A stretch of DNA of 64,000 bases from Paenibacillus lutimineralis (GCF_003991425.1 NZ_CP034346.1:6129501-6193500); one strand, 5' to 3'; positions 33,981-43,790 are shown, counted from the first letter of the stretch. Notes: generated from the sequence alone by a model not told the origin. Program-made: numbers and translations.

Positions 33981-34010
33981 ACGACTATCTTCTGGATAGC
34001 CGTTTTTTTG
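33981..34010. terminator. terminator of the downstream-facing permease gene
   Basis: ACGACTATC and GGATAGCCGT form an imperfect stem with a short loop, with seven T on the plus strand and a T-rich stretch on the minus strand. The permease transcript on the minus strand ends here. Confidence 0.6.
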
Positions 34011-34030
34011 CAGATATTTCAAATGGCATT

Positions 34031-35437
34031 TTACAACAAAAACATAGCGACAATTGTAGTCACCCCGAGCCCGATTAAGACAGGCTTCAAATTGCGCCGA
34101 GCCAGTTCAAATGGGCTTACTCCGCAAATTGCTGCAGCCGGAATTAATGCCCATGGAATCAATGTACCACCCCCAACCCAGATCGCGGCGACTTGCCCTA
34201 ATGCGGTCAAGGTGGCTGCCCCTGTATGGGTCGCTGCGGCAAATAATTGCGCCACTGAACCCGCAAGTGAGATCCCAGAGAATCCAGATCCATCCAAACC
34301 GGTAATGGCTCCGATGATCGTCAACGTAATAGCACCTACAGCTCCGTTCAGAGGTACAACTCCTGCCAGCGCCACCCCGAGATCATTTACAATACCATGG
34401 GAAGCCTCGGGCAATACCTGACCGAATAATTCCGTAAATGCCGAGTCGCCCAGATAGAAGAAAGCTGCGATCGGGATGACCGGGCCGAATACTTTGAATC
34501 CGAACACAAAGCCATCGATCAGATATGAAGTTACCTTCTCCAATCCACGGTTGCGATGAGCCAGCAAAGTGACAACGATCAGGATGAATACAGCTGTTCC
34601 GCCAACCAGCGCTGTCGCATCTCCGCCCTGTAAATGGAGCAAGAACATCGCGAGAACGTCGATCAAGAACAGCAGAGGTATCGCAATCGCCAGTCCTTTC
34701 TTCACGTCAGGAGAGATAATTGCCTGCTCCTCTTCCTCCGCTGATAGCTTAGGAGTCAGATTCTTGCTCGTCACCAGCCCGTCACGCCACGTTCCACGTT
34801 TGATATCTCTGCGCATCATCCAGAATGCCGTAACGGTTGTGACCAGCCCCATCACGATAACGAGCGGGACACTCGCCTCCATCACGCTGGATACTGGCAG
34901 TCCAGCTGCGTCCGCCGTCAGCTTAGGCGCACCTTGAATAATATAGTCGCCCGATAGAGCAATACCGTGACCGAACAGGTTCATGGCCATGGCTGCTCCA
35001 AGTGCTGGCAGACCGACCCGAACAGCCACTGGCAGCAGAACCGCGCCGATGAGAGCGACTGCCGGTGAAGGCCAGAAGAACCAGGAGGTCACCATCATAA
35101 TTAGACCGATACCCCAGAAGGCTACTGCAGGAGTGCGAATAAACCGCGTCAACGGTGCTATCATCGTTTCATTAATTCCCGTCCGCATTAGAACCTGGCT
35201 CATCGCTACGATGATGGAAATGATCATGATCGTTCCAAGCAGTTCCCTCGTCGCGTATACAAATGAATTAAAGACACCGGATACTGAGCCGCTGAGAGTC
35301 TCCGTGGCGATTAAGCCTAATACAAAGATGCCCGCTACGCAGATCATCGTCGTATCGCGGCGTCTGATCAACAGCGCCATAATCAATACAATGAAAGCCA
35401 AATACACATAATGGATTGCCGTTAAATGAATCCCCAT
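34031..35437 (-). CDS. putative organic anion / ion transporter family permease
   Basis: A polytopic membrane protein of about 468 residues with roughly eleven to twelve hydrophobic segments and a cytoplasmic charged loop near 230-250 (KNLTPKLSAEEEEQ). Two similar halves and segments such as FFWPSPAVALIGAVLLPVAV and GGGTLIPWALIPAAAICGVSP suggest the DcuC/CitM-like ion transporter superfamily, but I cannot name the family or substrate with confidence. The start is placed at ATG 35437, ten bases after AAGGG; a GTG three codons earlier is possible. It stands alone between the PplA-like and aldo/keto reductase genes. Confidence 0.65.
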   Translation of the reverse strand: MGIHLTAIHYVYLAFIVLIMALLIRRRDTTMICVAGIFVLGLIATETLSGSVSGVFNSFVYATRELLGTIMIISIIVAMSQVLMRTGINETMIAPLTRFIRTPAVAFWGIGLIMMVTSWFFWPSPAVALIGAVLLPVAVRVGLPALGAAMAMNLFGHGIALSGDYIIQGAPKLTADAAGLPVSSVMEASVPLVIVMGLVTTVTAFWMMRRDIKRGTWRDGLVTSKNLTPKLSAEEEEQAIISPDVKKGLAIAIPLLFLIDVLAMFLLHLQGGDATALVGGTAVFILIVVTLLAHRNRGLEKVTSYLIDGFVFGFKVFGPVIPIAAFFYLGDSAFTELFGQVLPEASHGIVNDLGVALAGVVPLNGAVGAITLTIIGAITGLDGSGFSGISLAGSVAQLFAAATHTGAATLTALGQVAAIWVGGGTLIPWALIPAAAICGVSPFELARRNLKPVLIGLGVTTIVAMFLL

Positions 35438-35564
35438 TCCAGGCACACCCTTTCCCCGCTAACAAAGTGGTGCTATATGCTATGCATGGGCCTGGGCTTG
35501 TGTTCAAGTAGCGCTTTGGAATTCACCTTTGGAACACGTTATATGAAAATGGCTGTCCATAAGA

Positions 35565-36539
35565 TCAAGATAGACGATAAGTTGCGAACGGTTCGCTGTA
35601 GCGGCTTCTCTGGCTTAAATTGCCCAGTGCCTCTACGAGCCCTGTATTTAGTTCAATCTCCAGGCTACGGAGATTCTCCCTCAGCTGCTCTGGACGGGTG
35701 GCGCCAACAATAACCGTGCTTACAACGGACTGGCTCATCAGCCAGGCTAGAGAAAGACTGCTAGGTGTATGTCCGTGTTCAGCCGCCAGCTTGCTCACTT
35801 GATCGGCGAGCGTCAACGTTCGTTCATTAATGAAGCGATTGAAGCTTGGGTCTTTATCCGCACGGGAATGTTCCGGAATTTTGTCTGACAAGCTGTACTT
35901 CCCACTAAGAATCCCACCTGCGAGTGGGAAATACGGAATAATGCCAACGCCCTGATCCAGGCATAGCGGTACCATCTCCTGCTCCGGGGTTCGATCGGCT
36001 AAAGAATAGCTAACCTGCAGGGATACGAAGCGGTTCAGCCCCTTCAGTTCACTGATGCCTAGTGCCTTCATCAGCTCCCACGCCGCATAGTTGGAAGCTC
36101 CGATGTAGCGAACTTTACCCGCACGCACCATATCGTCCAAAGTGCGCAGCGTCTCCTCAAGCGGAGTGTTCGGGTCAAAAGTATGGATCTGATACAGATC
36201 GATATAATCGGTATTGAGCCGCTTCAAGCTACCTTCTAGTTCCTGCTGCAAATGATACCGCGAGGAGCCGCGCTGGTTCGGCCCTTCCCCTCTTACCAAT
36301 CCGGCCTTCGTAGCCAGAACGACATGCTGTCTTTTGCCGGCTAGAGCCTGTCCGATAATTCGTTCCGACTCTGTTCCAGCGTAGATATTCGCCGTATCTA
36401 TGAAGTTAATGCCGTTGTCCAGCGCCTCCTCCATAATGCGAATTGAGGTGGATTCGTTGGCTCTTTTACCAAATGAATTTGTCCCAAGCCCGATCTCCGA
36501 TACTTCAAGCCCGCTATTTCCGAGTCTACGATACTTCAT
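35565..36539 (-). CDS. aldo/keto reductase
   Basis: A 324-residue NADPH-dependent oxidoreductase of the aldo/keto reductase fold. The catalytic set is visible: Asp and Tyr in FIDTANIYAGTESE (near 47-52), Lys in LATKAGL (near 78) and His in LYQIHTFDP (near 118). The coenzyme site near the C-terminus is VIVGATRPEQLREN. The start MKYRRLGNSGLEVSEIGLGT is canonical. The true substrate is not predictable. Confidence 0.92.
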   Translation of the reverse strand: MKYRRLGNSGLEVSEIGLGTNSFGKRANESTSIRIMEEALDNGINFIDTANIYAGTESERIIGQALAGKRQHVVLATKAGLVRGEGPNQRGSSRYHLQQELEGSLKRLNTDYIDLYQIHTFDPNTPLEETLRTLDDMVRAGKVRYIGASNYAAWELMKALGISELKGLNRFVSLQVSYSLADRTPEQEMVPLCLDQGVGIIPYFPLAGGILSGKYSLSDKIPEHSRADKDPSFNRFINERTLTLADQVSKLAAEHGHTPSSLSLAWLMSQSVVSTVIVGATRPEQLRENLRSLEIELNTGLVEALGNLSQRSRYSEPFATYRLS

Positions 36540-36710
36540 ACTACATCAGCCCCTTTACCCTATATTTAGCACAATAATATGATATGGCGATTTCATCCGC
36601 CTTTACCCACAGCTTAACATATCTACAATACGGTACCGTGACATGGTGAGCACCCGATAATATCAGGGGTTCTTATCCTTATAAATATCAGTTTGACTTT
36701 TAATTTATTA

Positions 36711-36773
36711 TTGACATCCACCGCTTGGAACTATATTATTTATATCAGTCCGCGAATGATAATCATTATCATT
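36711..36773 (+). promoter_or_regulatory. promoter and Fur box of the iron-siderophore importer
   Basis: TTGACA at 36711-36716 and TATTAT at 36734-36739 with a 17-base spacer. The palindrome TGATAAT-C-ATTATCA (36757-36771) is an exact 7-1-7 Fur box, extended by AA/TT on both sides, covering the region just after the transcription start. Iron-replete repression is expected. Confidence 0.9.
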
Positions 36774-36800
36774 TAAAACATATAAAGGGAGTTTAACGAA

Positions 36801-37748
36801 ATGAAGAAAATTTTTCTACCTATAATGCTGCTCTGTGTCCTGCTGGTCAGCGCCTGTGGCAACCAAGCACCTAGTCAGAATGGCACAAAGGCAAATTCAA
36901 ATACAACTGCTAACCAGACAGAGGGCGGTTCCAATGATACGATTACTTATCAATCGGAGGATGGTCCCATCGAAGTTCCAGCGAATCCGAAGCGCGTTAT
37001 CGTGCTATCCTCTTATACCGGTGACGTTCTGGCCTTAGGTGTCAACCTGGTTGGCGTCGATTCCTGGTCCAAGATGAATCCAAACTTCAAGGATAAATTG
37101 GAGAACGCCGCTGAAGTGTCAGATGAGAATCTGGAGAAGATTATTGAGGTTAACCCGGACTTAATCATCGGCCTGTCCAACACTAAAAATTTGGATAAAC
37201 TGAAGGAGATTGCTCCTACGGTTACCTATACCTATGGCAAGCTGGACTACTTAACACAGATCTTAGAGATCGGCAAACTGCTTAACAAAGAGAAAGAAGC
37301 TGAGGCCTGGGTCAACGACTTCAAGCAGCGTGCGGAAAAAGCAGGCGACGAGATCAGAGAGAAGATTGGCGAGAATGCAACGGTATCTGTATTCGAGAAC
37401 TTCGACAAGCAAATTTATGTCTTCGGCGACAATTGGGCCCGGGGCACGGAAATTCTGTACCAAGCCATGAAGTTGAAAATGCCGGAAAAAGTGAAGGAAA
37501 CCGCGTTGAAGGATGGATATTACGCGCTATCCCTGGAAGTATTGCCGGAATATGCCGGGGACTATATTATATTAAGTAAAAATAGTGAGACCGATAATTC
37601 CTTCTTGGACACGGATACGTATAAGAACATCCCGGCGGTCAAGAACGACCATGTCTTTGTAGCTGATGCGCAGAACTTCTACTTCAACGATGCGCTTACC
37701 TTGGATTATCAACTCGACTTCTTTATTAAGCACTTCCTTGGAAAGTAA
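36801..37748 (+). CDS. iron-siderophore ABC transporter substrate-binding lipoprotein
   Basis: A 315-residue class III binding protein. The lipobox is V-S-A-C (Cys near 19), followed by a low-complexity linker. The fold marks are PKRVIVLSSYTGDVLALGV, the central helix region, and the VFVADAQNFYFNDALTLDYQLDFF C-terminus. AAAGGGAG precedes the ATG. It is the first gene of a three-gene importer behind an exact Fur box, so it binds a ferric siderophore; which one is unknown. Confidence 0.92.
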   Translation: MKKIFLPIMLLCVLLVSACGNQAPSQNGTKANSNTTANQTEGGSNDTITYQSEDGPIEVPANPKRVIVLSSYTGDVLALGVNLVGVDSWSKMNPNFKDKLENAAEVSDENLEKIIEVNPDLIIGLSNTKNLDKLKEIAPTVTYTYGKLDYLTQILEIGKLLNKEKEAEAWVNDFKQRAEKAGDEIREKIGENATVSVFENFDKQIYVFGDNWARGTEILYQAMKLKMPEKVKETALKDGYYALSLEVLPEYAGDYIILSKNSETDNSFLDTDTYKNIPAVKNDHVFVADAQNFYFNDALTLDYQLDFFIKHFLGK

Positions 37749-37781
37749 GCCAATTCATAAGAAAATGAGAGACTAAACCAA

Positions 37782-38792
37782 ATGATAAGATCAAATTCAC
37801 GTTCCATATCATTCATATTCAAGCTGATAGCTGGATGCATATTATTAGTACTCATATTTGCTGTAGCTATGGCATTCGGAGCGGCCAACACACCGCTTCG
37901 AGATGTCTGGCTGGCCCTGACTTCCCACGCAAGTGGGGAGTCTATTTCCATCATCCGTGAAATCCGTCTGCCACGGGAGATTGGAGCTATGGTTGTGGGT
38001 GCTGCCTTGGCGATATCCGGTGCGATGATGCAGGGCATCACAAGGAACCCGCTCGCCGATCCCGGCTTGCTTGGTCTGACGTCAGGTGCCAATGCAGCCT
38101 TGGCCATCACATTGGCCTTCATCCCGGCGGCGAATTACTTCGGGATTATGATTGCCTGCTTCATCGGAGCTGCTCTGGGCGCTACATTCGTACTAGGCAT
38201 CGGAGCCGTCAAGAAGGGCGGCTTGTCCCCGCTGCGCCTCGTACTTGCGGGCTCGGCTGTATCTGCCTTCCTGTATGCGATTGCTGAAGGTGTGGGAATC
38301 TACTTCAAGATCTCCAAGGATGTCTCGATGTGGACCTCGGGCGGAGTGATCGGTACAACCTGGGGGCAGCTTCAGGTCATCGTTCCTTTCATTACCGTCG
38401 GCATTATTCTGTCCCTGCTCTTCTCCAAGCAGCTTACCGTTATGAGCCTCAGCGAAGAGGTTGCTGTTGGCTTGGGGCAACGGACAGCGCTAATCAAAGT
38501 GCTAATGATTGTTCTTATCATCATTCTCGCCGGTGCCTCAGTTGCACTGGTAGGGAACCTGGCTTTTATCGGATTGATGGTGCCGCATTTGATCCGCGGT
38601 ATTGTTGGAACCGACTACCGTTACATATTACCGATGTCCGGTATAGGCGGTGCGGCGTTCATGCTGATCGCTGATACGCTCGGCCGCACGATCAACGCTC
38701 CCTATGAAACACCGGTAGCCGCGATCGTCGCCATGATTGGCCTGCCATTCTTCTTGTATATCGTACGTAAAGGAGGTAAAGGCTTATCATGA
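37782..38792 (+). CDS. iron-siderophore ABC transporter permease 1 (FecCD family)
   Basis: A 336-residue permease with nine to ten membrane segments. The FecCD family blocks are REIRLPREIGAMVVGAALAISGAMMQGITRNPLADPGLLG near the start, GNLAFIGLMVPHLIRGIVG (ATPase contact) near 260, and ADTLGRTI near 300. It overlaps the second permease by four bases (ATGA). Confidence 0.93.
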   Translation: MIRSNSRSISFIFKLIAGCILLVLIFAVAMAFGAANTPLRDVWLALTSHASGESISIIREIRLPREIGAMVVGAALAISGAMMQGITRNPLADPGLLGLTSGANAALAITLAFIPAANYFGIMIACFIGAALGATFVLGIGAVKKGGLSPLRLVLAGSAVSAFLYAIAEGVGIYFKISKDVSMWTSGGVIGTTWGQLQVIVPFITVGIILSLLFSKQLTVMSLSEEVAVGLGQRTALIKVLMIVLIIILAGASVALVGNLAFIGLMVPHLIRGIVGTDYRYILPMSGIGGAAFMLIADTLGRTINAPYETPVAAIVAMIGLPFFLYIVRKGGKGLS

Positions 38793-39796
38793 ACCAGCAC
38801 ATCGCAGCCAGAAAGCAGCGCCGGATCGTCGGCATCCTGGTTCTGCTCATTATTGCAACCATTATTATCGGCATGGGGATGGGCTATTCCTCATTGTCTT
38901 ATAACCGCCTTCTACCAACTTTGTTCGGACAAGGAACGTTCAAGGAAGAATTCGTCTTATTCTCAGTTCGTCTGCCGCGTATTGTCATTACCATGCTCTC
39001 AGGGATGGCCCTAGCGCTGTCAGGAGCCATACTACAGAGCGTATCGCGCAATGATCTGGCAGACCCCGGAATTCTCGGCATTAACTCGGGGGCCGGCGTT
39101 GCCATTGCTGTCTTCTTCTTGTTCTTCCCGATTGATGCAGGCTCATTCATCTATTTACTACCTGTGGTCGCCTTTATCGGGGCCGTAATTACGGCCATCT
39201 TAATCTATGTCTTCTCATATAGCCGAACTGAAGGACTTCAGCCGACCCGCCTTATATTAACGGGCGTTGGGTTCGCCATGGCGCTATCCGGTATCATGAT
39301 CGTACTGATCTCATCGGCAGAACGTTCTAAGGTAGACTTTATAGCCAAATGGATCGCCGGAAATGTATGGGGCACCGACTGGCCCTTTATCTTAGCGATG
39401 CTTCCTTGGCTGCTTATCCTCGTTCCGTTCACCTTCTATAAGGCGAATCGCATGAATCTCCTGACGCTGGATGAGCATGTCACCATCGGTGTCGGTGTGG
39501 CCGTGGAGAGAGAAAGGCTCGGCCTGCTGCTGGCAGCTGTTGCTTTGGCCGCCTCAGCAGTCTCTGTAACCGGAGGTATTTCCTTCGTCGGTCTAATGGC
39601 GCCGCATATCGCCAAAGCTCTGGTTGGCCCAAGGCACCAGCTCTTCCTGCCAGTCGCCGTATTAACTGGAGGATGGATGCTGCTGCTGGCGGATACGATT
39701 GGTCGTAATCTGGCCGATCCGAGCGGTATTCCCGTCGGGATTGTTATCTCCTTCATCGGCGCACCTTACTTCATATATCTGCTCCTGAAGAAATAA
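38789..39796 (+). CDS. iron-siderophore ABC transporter permease 2 (FecCD family)
   Basis: A 335-residue partner permease with the same blocks: SVRLPRIVITMLSGMALALSGAILQSVSRNDLADPGILG, GGISFVGLMAPHIAKALVGP and ADTIGRNLADPSGIPVGI. It ends the operon. No ATPase gene follows, so the system must borrow one, as B. subtilis siderophore importers do with FhuC or YusV. Confidence 0.93.
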   Translation: MNQHIAARKQRRIVGILVLLIIATIIIGMGMGYSSLSYNRLLPTLFGQGTFKEEFVLFSVRLPRIVITMLSGMALALSGAILQSVSRNDLADPGILGINSGAGVAIAVFFLFFPIDAGSFIYLLPVVAFIGAVITAILIYVFSYSRTEGLQPTRLILTGVGFAMALSGIMIVLISSAERSKVDFIAKWIAGNVWGTDWPFILAMLPWLLILVPFTFYKANRMNLLTLDEHVTIGVGVAVERERLGLLLAAVALAASAVSVTGGISFVGLMAPHIAKALVGPRHQLFLPVAVLTGGWMLLLADTIGRNLADPSGIPVGIVISFIGAPYFIYLLLKK

Positions 39797-39818
39797 TATC
39801 AACGGCATAGTTCATAAT

Positions 39819-39858
39819 AAGGGCCTCATCACCACCACCAGTGGAGGATGAGGCCCTT
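39819..39858 (+). terminator. hairpin ending the siderophore importer operon
   Basis: AAGGGCCTCATC and GATGAGGCCCTT form a perfect 12-base stem with a 16-base loop. The T run is weak. Confidence 0.7.
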
Positions 39859-39873
39859 CAACTTATCCGCACC

Positions 39874-39905
39874 AAAAAACCTGCAGAGCCCATAGGCCCT
39901 GCAGG
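39874..39905 (-). terminator. terminator of the 86-residue protein gene
   Basis: On the minus strand CCTGCAGG-GCC pairs with GGC-T-CTGCAGG around a short loop, followed by six T. Confidence 0.8.
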
Positions 39906-39938
39906 CTGAACAGAAAACGATTAGCGTTCTGAAAGTCT

Positions 39939-40199
39939 CTATTGCTGATTCAGCTTAGCAAGTCTACCCTTCTCATCGGCCAGCATCTCTTCGGCCATTT
40001 CAACCCCTTGAGGCCCTAATGAACGGTTCACCTGCTGAATAGATTGTTCAGCATGATCAAGGCTGTTCTGCGCTTGCTCAACGGTCTGTTCATTGGGGTG
40101 GCTTAGCGCTTGAGATACGGCATTGTGCAGCTTGTTAACAGAATTTTGCGCACGAGCTACAGTGCTGTCTGCTTGCAGACTGGAATCGTAACGTTTCAT
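39939..40199 (-). CDS. small helical protein of unknown function, 86 residues
   Basis: Starts ATG with AAGGGAGAG upstream and ends at its own terminator, so it is very likely expressed. The product is Gln/Ala-rich and fully helical, with repeating AQNSVNKLHNAV and AQNSLDHAEQSI segments that suggest a short coiled-coil bundle. It has no signal peptide and no cysteine. The family is not recognised. Confidence 0.7.
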   Translation of the reverse strand: MKRYDSSLQADSTVARAQNSVNKLHNAVSQALSHPNEQTVEQAQNSLDHAEQSIQQVNRSLGPQGVEMAEEMLADEKGRLAKLNQQ

Positions 40200-40320
40200 G
40201 AATGAGATACTCTCCCTTCTGAAATGTCTCTGTTCCCCATTAGCATGTTGTAACTCAGTGCTTCTTATACCTTCCCCCGTGCGAACCGTATAACGTGCAG
40301 AAATTCAGCTTCTCAAGCGC

Positions 40321-41997
40321 CTACCCGAATATATCCCGATGTGCCTTCCTAGGTTTGCAGAACAATGGGAAAATCAAAGAGAACGCAAGCGCTGCAATAA
40401 CCATAAGCGCACCCGCCATCCCCAATGTCATCAAATAGTAGACAAGATAGCAGATCGGCGTTAGCAGCACGAAGGCAGGTACAGCGAATAGAGTGGATAG
40501 CCAGTTCCTCGCCTCTTCCTCCATAAAGAAGAACAAATTTAGGCCAATAAGGCTGAAGACCAGCGGCCAAATGAATACATAGCTGCCTCCCGGTAGATAA
40601 ATACTCGTTCCTACACATAACAGGAGCCATAACGTCAATGCACCCAACCATATATTTTCCGACCGGATAAATCGGGAACCTACCCTAACTATTAAAATAG
40701 CCAGCAGCAGCGTAACCAACAGCGACCCTGCCAAATAATACACGCTCACCTGTGGATCCATAAGAATTTGTTGATATCGTTCCTCCGATATCCTAGAGCG
40801 GAGCAGTCCCCATAGCAAGGTATTTATCCCATATATGACGACCAAAGTAAGCAAGCTCACGAACAATCCACCAACTAGCTCCGTCCATTGAACTCGGCGG
40901 GCATATATTCCATGCCATACGGTCGCAATGAACAGCAATACGGCAAAGCCAGTGAACCATGGTATCCAGGACTCCGGATAACTGATCATGCTCCAGCCGA
41001 TGGTATTGAAGTAGACCCGATCCTGCTGCTGCACCTGATTTAAATCGAGATTACCAAAATGACGAGCCAGATTTAACATATAGTCGCCTTGGTGCTGCAA
41101 GCTGGACGGATCCAGATTAGCCGCTGTATCCAGCTCAGTGTGATAAGCATTCAAACCGACCCCGAAGGCAAAGTTCAAACCGGGCATTCCACCGTCCTTG
41201 AATTTCGTTAAATCTGTATCATTTGGCATCAATTTATACATGTTGTATATGAGTGAATAAGCTACCGGACTCGGAGCGGCCCTGGTAAACTCCCGAATGA
41301 TCCACCCGTTCTGATCGCTGGTCTCGAACATAAATGAAGGGCCCTTATTGCCTCGCGCTTCGAAATTCAATACCAGGCCCACATCACCGGCCCACGGGTG
41401 CTCACTCACGAACGCCTTGGCTCCAAGCATTCCGTGCTCTTCACCGTCCGTCATGAGCAGAATCAGGTCATTCTTCAGAGGGCTAAATGCCTGCAGCGCC
41501 CTTGCTGTCTCAAGCATAGCGGCAACTCCTGAACCATCATCAGCCGCCCCTGGTGCTGTCGCAACGGAGTCATAATGGGCTGCCAACATGAGCGGCTTGC
41601 TCGAATCAGTTCCAGGAATGCGGACGACAATATTCTCGAGCTTACCTGAATATCGCTTGGACACTCCTGGCGCAACGTTAGCCTCCTGAATTTCCGGATG
41701 CAGACCGAGGATTTCCAGCTCCGCGATAATATAATCACGCACCTGTGCGTGCGCAGAAGAACCTGAAGGGTGTGGTTCTCTGGCAATCATCTCTACCTTC
41801 TCCATCGCCCGTGCAGATGAGAAAGATCCTGGCGGCGCGTCTATACCGACCGGACGCGGGGATCGAATCTGCAGCAGACCCGCCAATACAGCTGCGATTA
41901 GAATGACGGTTATTATGATTCGCTTTATCCATATCGCATATCTCGGGCCAGTACGGTGGCTTGTTCGAATCGGTGTTCCATAATAATTGGGCTTCAC
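40321..41997 (-). CDS. M28-family membrane metallopeptidase
   Basis: A 558-residue protein: one N-terminal membrane anchor (about 26-46), an M28 aminopeptidase-like zinc domain (about 65-325) facing outside, and six to seven C-terminal membrane segments (about 355-545). The two-zinc ligands can be seen as H in LAAHYDSV, D in AADDGSG, E pair in TDGEEHG, the acidic residue in NFEARG and H in AYHTELDT. This anchor-peptidase-polytopic layout resembles membrane M28 proteins. Cleaved substrates are unknown. It is a single gene upstream of a degraded nitroreductase. Confidence 0.85.
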   Translation of the reverse strand: MKPNYYGTPIRTSHRTGPRYAIWIKRIIITVILIAAVLAGLLQIRSPRPVGIDAPPGSFSSARAMEKVEMIAREPHPSGSSAHAQVRDYIIAELEILGLHPEIQEANVAPGVSKRYSGKLENIVVRIPGTDSSKPLMLAAHYDSVATAPGAADDGSGVAAMLETARALQAFSPLKNDLILLMTDGEEHGMLGAKAFVSEHPWAGDVGLVLNFEARGNKGPSFMFETSDQNGWIIREFTRAAPSPVAYSLIYNMYKLMPNDTDLTKFKDGGMPGLNFAFGVGLNAYHTELDTAANLDPSSLQHQGDYMLNLARHFGNLDLNQVQQQDRVYFNTIGWSMISYPESWIPWFTGFAVLLFIATVWHGIYARRVQWTELVGGLFVSLLTLVVIYGINTLLWGLLRSRISEERYQQILMDPQVSVYYLAGSLLVTLLLAILIVRVGSRFIRSENIWLGALTLWLLLCVGTSIYLPGGSYVFIWPLVFSLIGLNLFFFMEEEARNWLSTLFAVPAFVLLTPICYLVYYLMTLGMAGALMVIAALAFSLIFPLFCKPRKAHRDIFG

Positions 41998-42092
41998 GGT
42001 GTCCCCCCTATAATCATCATAAATTTATTAGCATCGTTTATTTATTCTATGTTTGGGTTAAATTACCTTTACAAAATTCCCAAATATGACAA

Positions 42093-42120
42093 AAGCCGAC
42101 GATGTCGAAATCGTCGGCTT
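42093..42120. terminator. terminator left behind after the nitroreductase remnant
   Basis: AAGCCGACGAT and ATCGTCGGCTT pair perfectly with a GTCGA-type loop; T and A-rich flanks lie on both sides. Confidence 0.75.
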
Positions 42121-42136
42121 CTTATGAATATTAATA

Positions 42137-42235
42137 TTATTTCCAGGTAGCGACATCCTCCACTGGCAGGCGGACCGATTGGAACCCTTCCTCAGTGACC
42201 TTGCCTATTGAAACAATAACGACCGGATAATAGCG
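42137..42235 (-). pseudogene. C-terminal remnant of a nitroreductase family gene
   Basis: The minus strand encodes RYYPVVIVSIGKVTEEGF, then QSVRLPVEDVATWK and a stop, the typical tail of NAD(P)H-dependent nitroreductases. No upstream frame or start exists, since the thrC promoter region follows directly. The normal terminator is still present 17 bases after the stop. A deletion has removed the rest of the gene. Confidence 0.7.
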
Positions 42236-42348
42236 CTACGAATCCAAAACAACTTTAAGGAAGATATCTCACTCAGAACTTTCCCCTTAACAAAAGGGAA
42301 TTTTCTGATACAATAATGAAAAACTATCAAGCGGGGGGAAATCATTCT

Positions 42349-43737
42349 ATGCACTATAAAAGCACGAGAGGCCAAGTCGCTGGAATCGGCTTCATCGATG
42401 CCATCCTAATGGGTCTGGCTGACGACGGCGGCTTGCTTGTACCAGAACACATTCCGCAGGTGTCTGACGAGACGCTGAAGAACTGGCAGTCTCTTAGTTA
42501 TGCGGAACTTGCTACCGAAGTATTCTCGCTCTTCGTGAATGACGAAATACCACGCCCTGATCTGGAGAAGCTGGTCCATGACAGCTACGGGACATTCCGC
42601 CATCCTGATGTAACGCCAGTCCGTAAACTTCGTGACGACCTTCATATTATGGAGCTGTTCCATGGCCCCACCTTTGCCTTCAAGGACGTTGCTCTGCAAT
42701 TTCTAGGCAATCTGTACTCTTACGTATCCCGTAAGACCGGCTCGGTCATTCATATTCTAGGTGCAACTTCAGGCGATACAGGAGCATCAGCGATCGAAGG
42801 CGTTCGCGGCAAAGAAGGAATCCGCATCTGTATCCTGCATCCGCATCAGAAGGTAAGCAAGGTGCAAGAACTTCAGATGACAACGGTCGATGACGAGAAT
42901 GTACTCAATCTGGCCGTAAATGGAACCTTCGACGATTGCCAACGGATCATCAAGGAACTATTCGCAGACGTAGACTTCAAACATCAATATCATCTGCGCG
43001 CGATCAATTCCATCAACATCGCTCGTATACTCGCGCAGACCGTTTATTATTTCTATGCCTATCTGCAGCTCGCGCAGCAAGGCATAACTGGCAAGCTGAA
43101 TTTCAGTGTACCGACAGGTAATTTCGGCGACATCTTCGCCGGTTATTTGGCGCAGCGCATGGGCTTGCCCATCCATAAGCTCATCCTCGCTACGAATGAG
43201 AACAATATACTGGAACGCTTTGTGAACGAGGGAATCTATCAGCCAGGTGAATTCCGCGGTACTTATAGCCCTTCTATGGATATTCAGGTTGCCAGCAACT
43301 TCGAACGCTACCTATTCTATCTGTACGGGGAGAACGCATCAGAAATAGCTTCATTGATGGATCTGCTCAAAGCGGAAGGCAAAATTGTAATCCCTGAAGA
43401 CAAGAAGACTGCCGTTAACGCAGAGTTTGCTGCACACGCTGTGGAAAACGACGAATGTCTCGCAGTCATTAGCAAATATTACGATGAGTACGACTATCTG
43501 CTCGATCCGCATACGGCCTGTGGAGTAGCAGCTTCTGATGAGCTTACGACGGCGGGCGAAGTGACAGTAACGCTGTCCACTGCGCACCCAGCCAAGTTCA
43601 ACGAAGCTATTGCCCTATGCGAAATTAAGCAAACTTATCCTGAGCAAATTGAGGCGCTCTTCACCAAGCCGCAGCATCAGACCATCGTCGATGGGACGAA
43701 CGAAGCGGTGCGAGATAAGCTCGTCCAATTTTTCTAG
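42349..43737 (+). CDS. thrC: threonine synthase
   Basis: A 462-residue PLP enzyme converting O-phosphohomoserine to threonine. The long form, as in E. coli and yeast, begins MHYKSTRGQVAGIGFIDAI. PLP binding lysine is in GPTFAFKDVALQF near 110, and the substrate/PLP-phosphate blocks are ATSGDTGASAIEG near 145 and PTGNFGDIFAGY near 255. The start ATG 42349 is eight bases after GGGGGGAAA; an in-frame ATG 33 bases upstream lacks a site. It is not in the usual hom-thrC-thrB operon here. Confidence 0.93.
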   Translation: MHYKSTRGQVAGIGFIDAILMGLADDGGLLVPEHIPQVSDETLKNWQSLSYAELATEVFSLFVNDEIPRPDLEKLVHDSYGTFRHPDVTPVRKLRDDLHIMELFHGPTFAFKDVALQFLGNLYSYVSRKTGSVIHILGATSGDTGASAIEGVRGKEGIRICILHPHQKVSKVQELQMTTVDDENVLNLAVNGTFDDCQRIIKELFADVDFKHQYHLRAINSINIARILAQTVYYFYAYLQLAQQGITGKLNFSVPTGNFGDIFAGYLAQRMGLPIHKLILATNENNILERFVNEGIYQPGEFRGTYSPSMDIQVASNFERYLFYLYGENASEIASLMDLLKAEGKIVIPEDKKTAVNAEFAAHAVENDECLAVISKYYDEYDYLLDPHTACGVAASDELTTAGEVTVTLSTAHPAKFNEAIALCEIKQTYPEQIEALFTKPQHQTIVDGTNEAVRDKLVQFF

Positions 43738-43755
43738 TTGCCACGTGGAACAATT

Positions 43756-43790
43756 AAAAAATGGCCATCCCCCCGGGATTGGCCATTTTT
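43756..43790. terminator. bidirectional terminator between thrC and the epimerase gene
   Basis: AAAAATGGCCA and TGGCCATTTTT form the stem, followed by ATTTTT. Confidence 0.85.
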
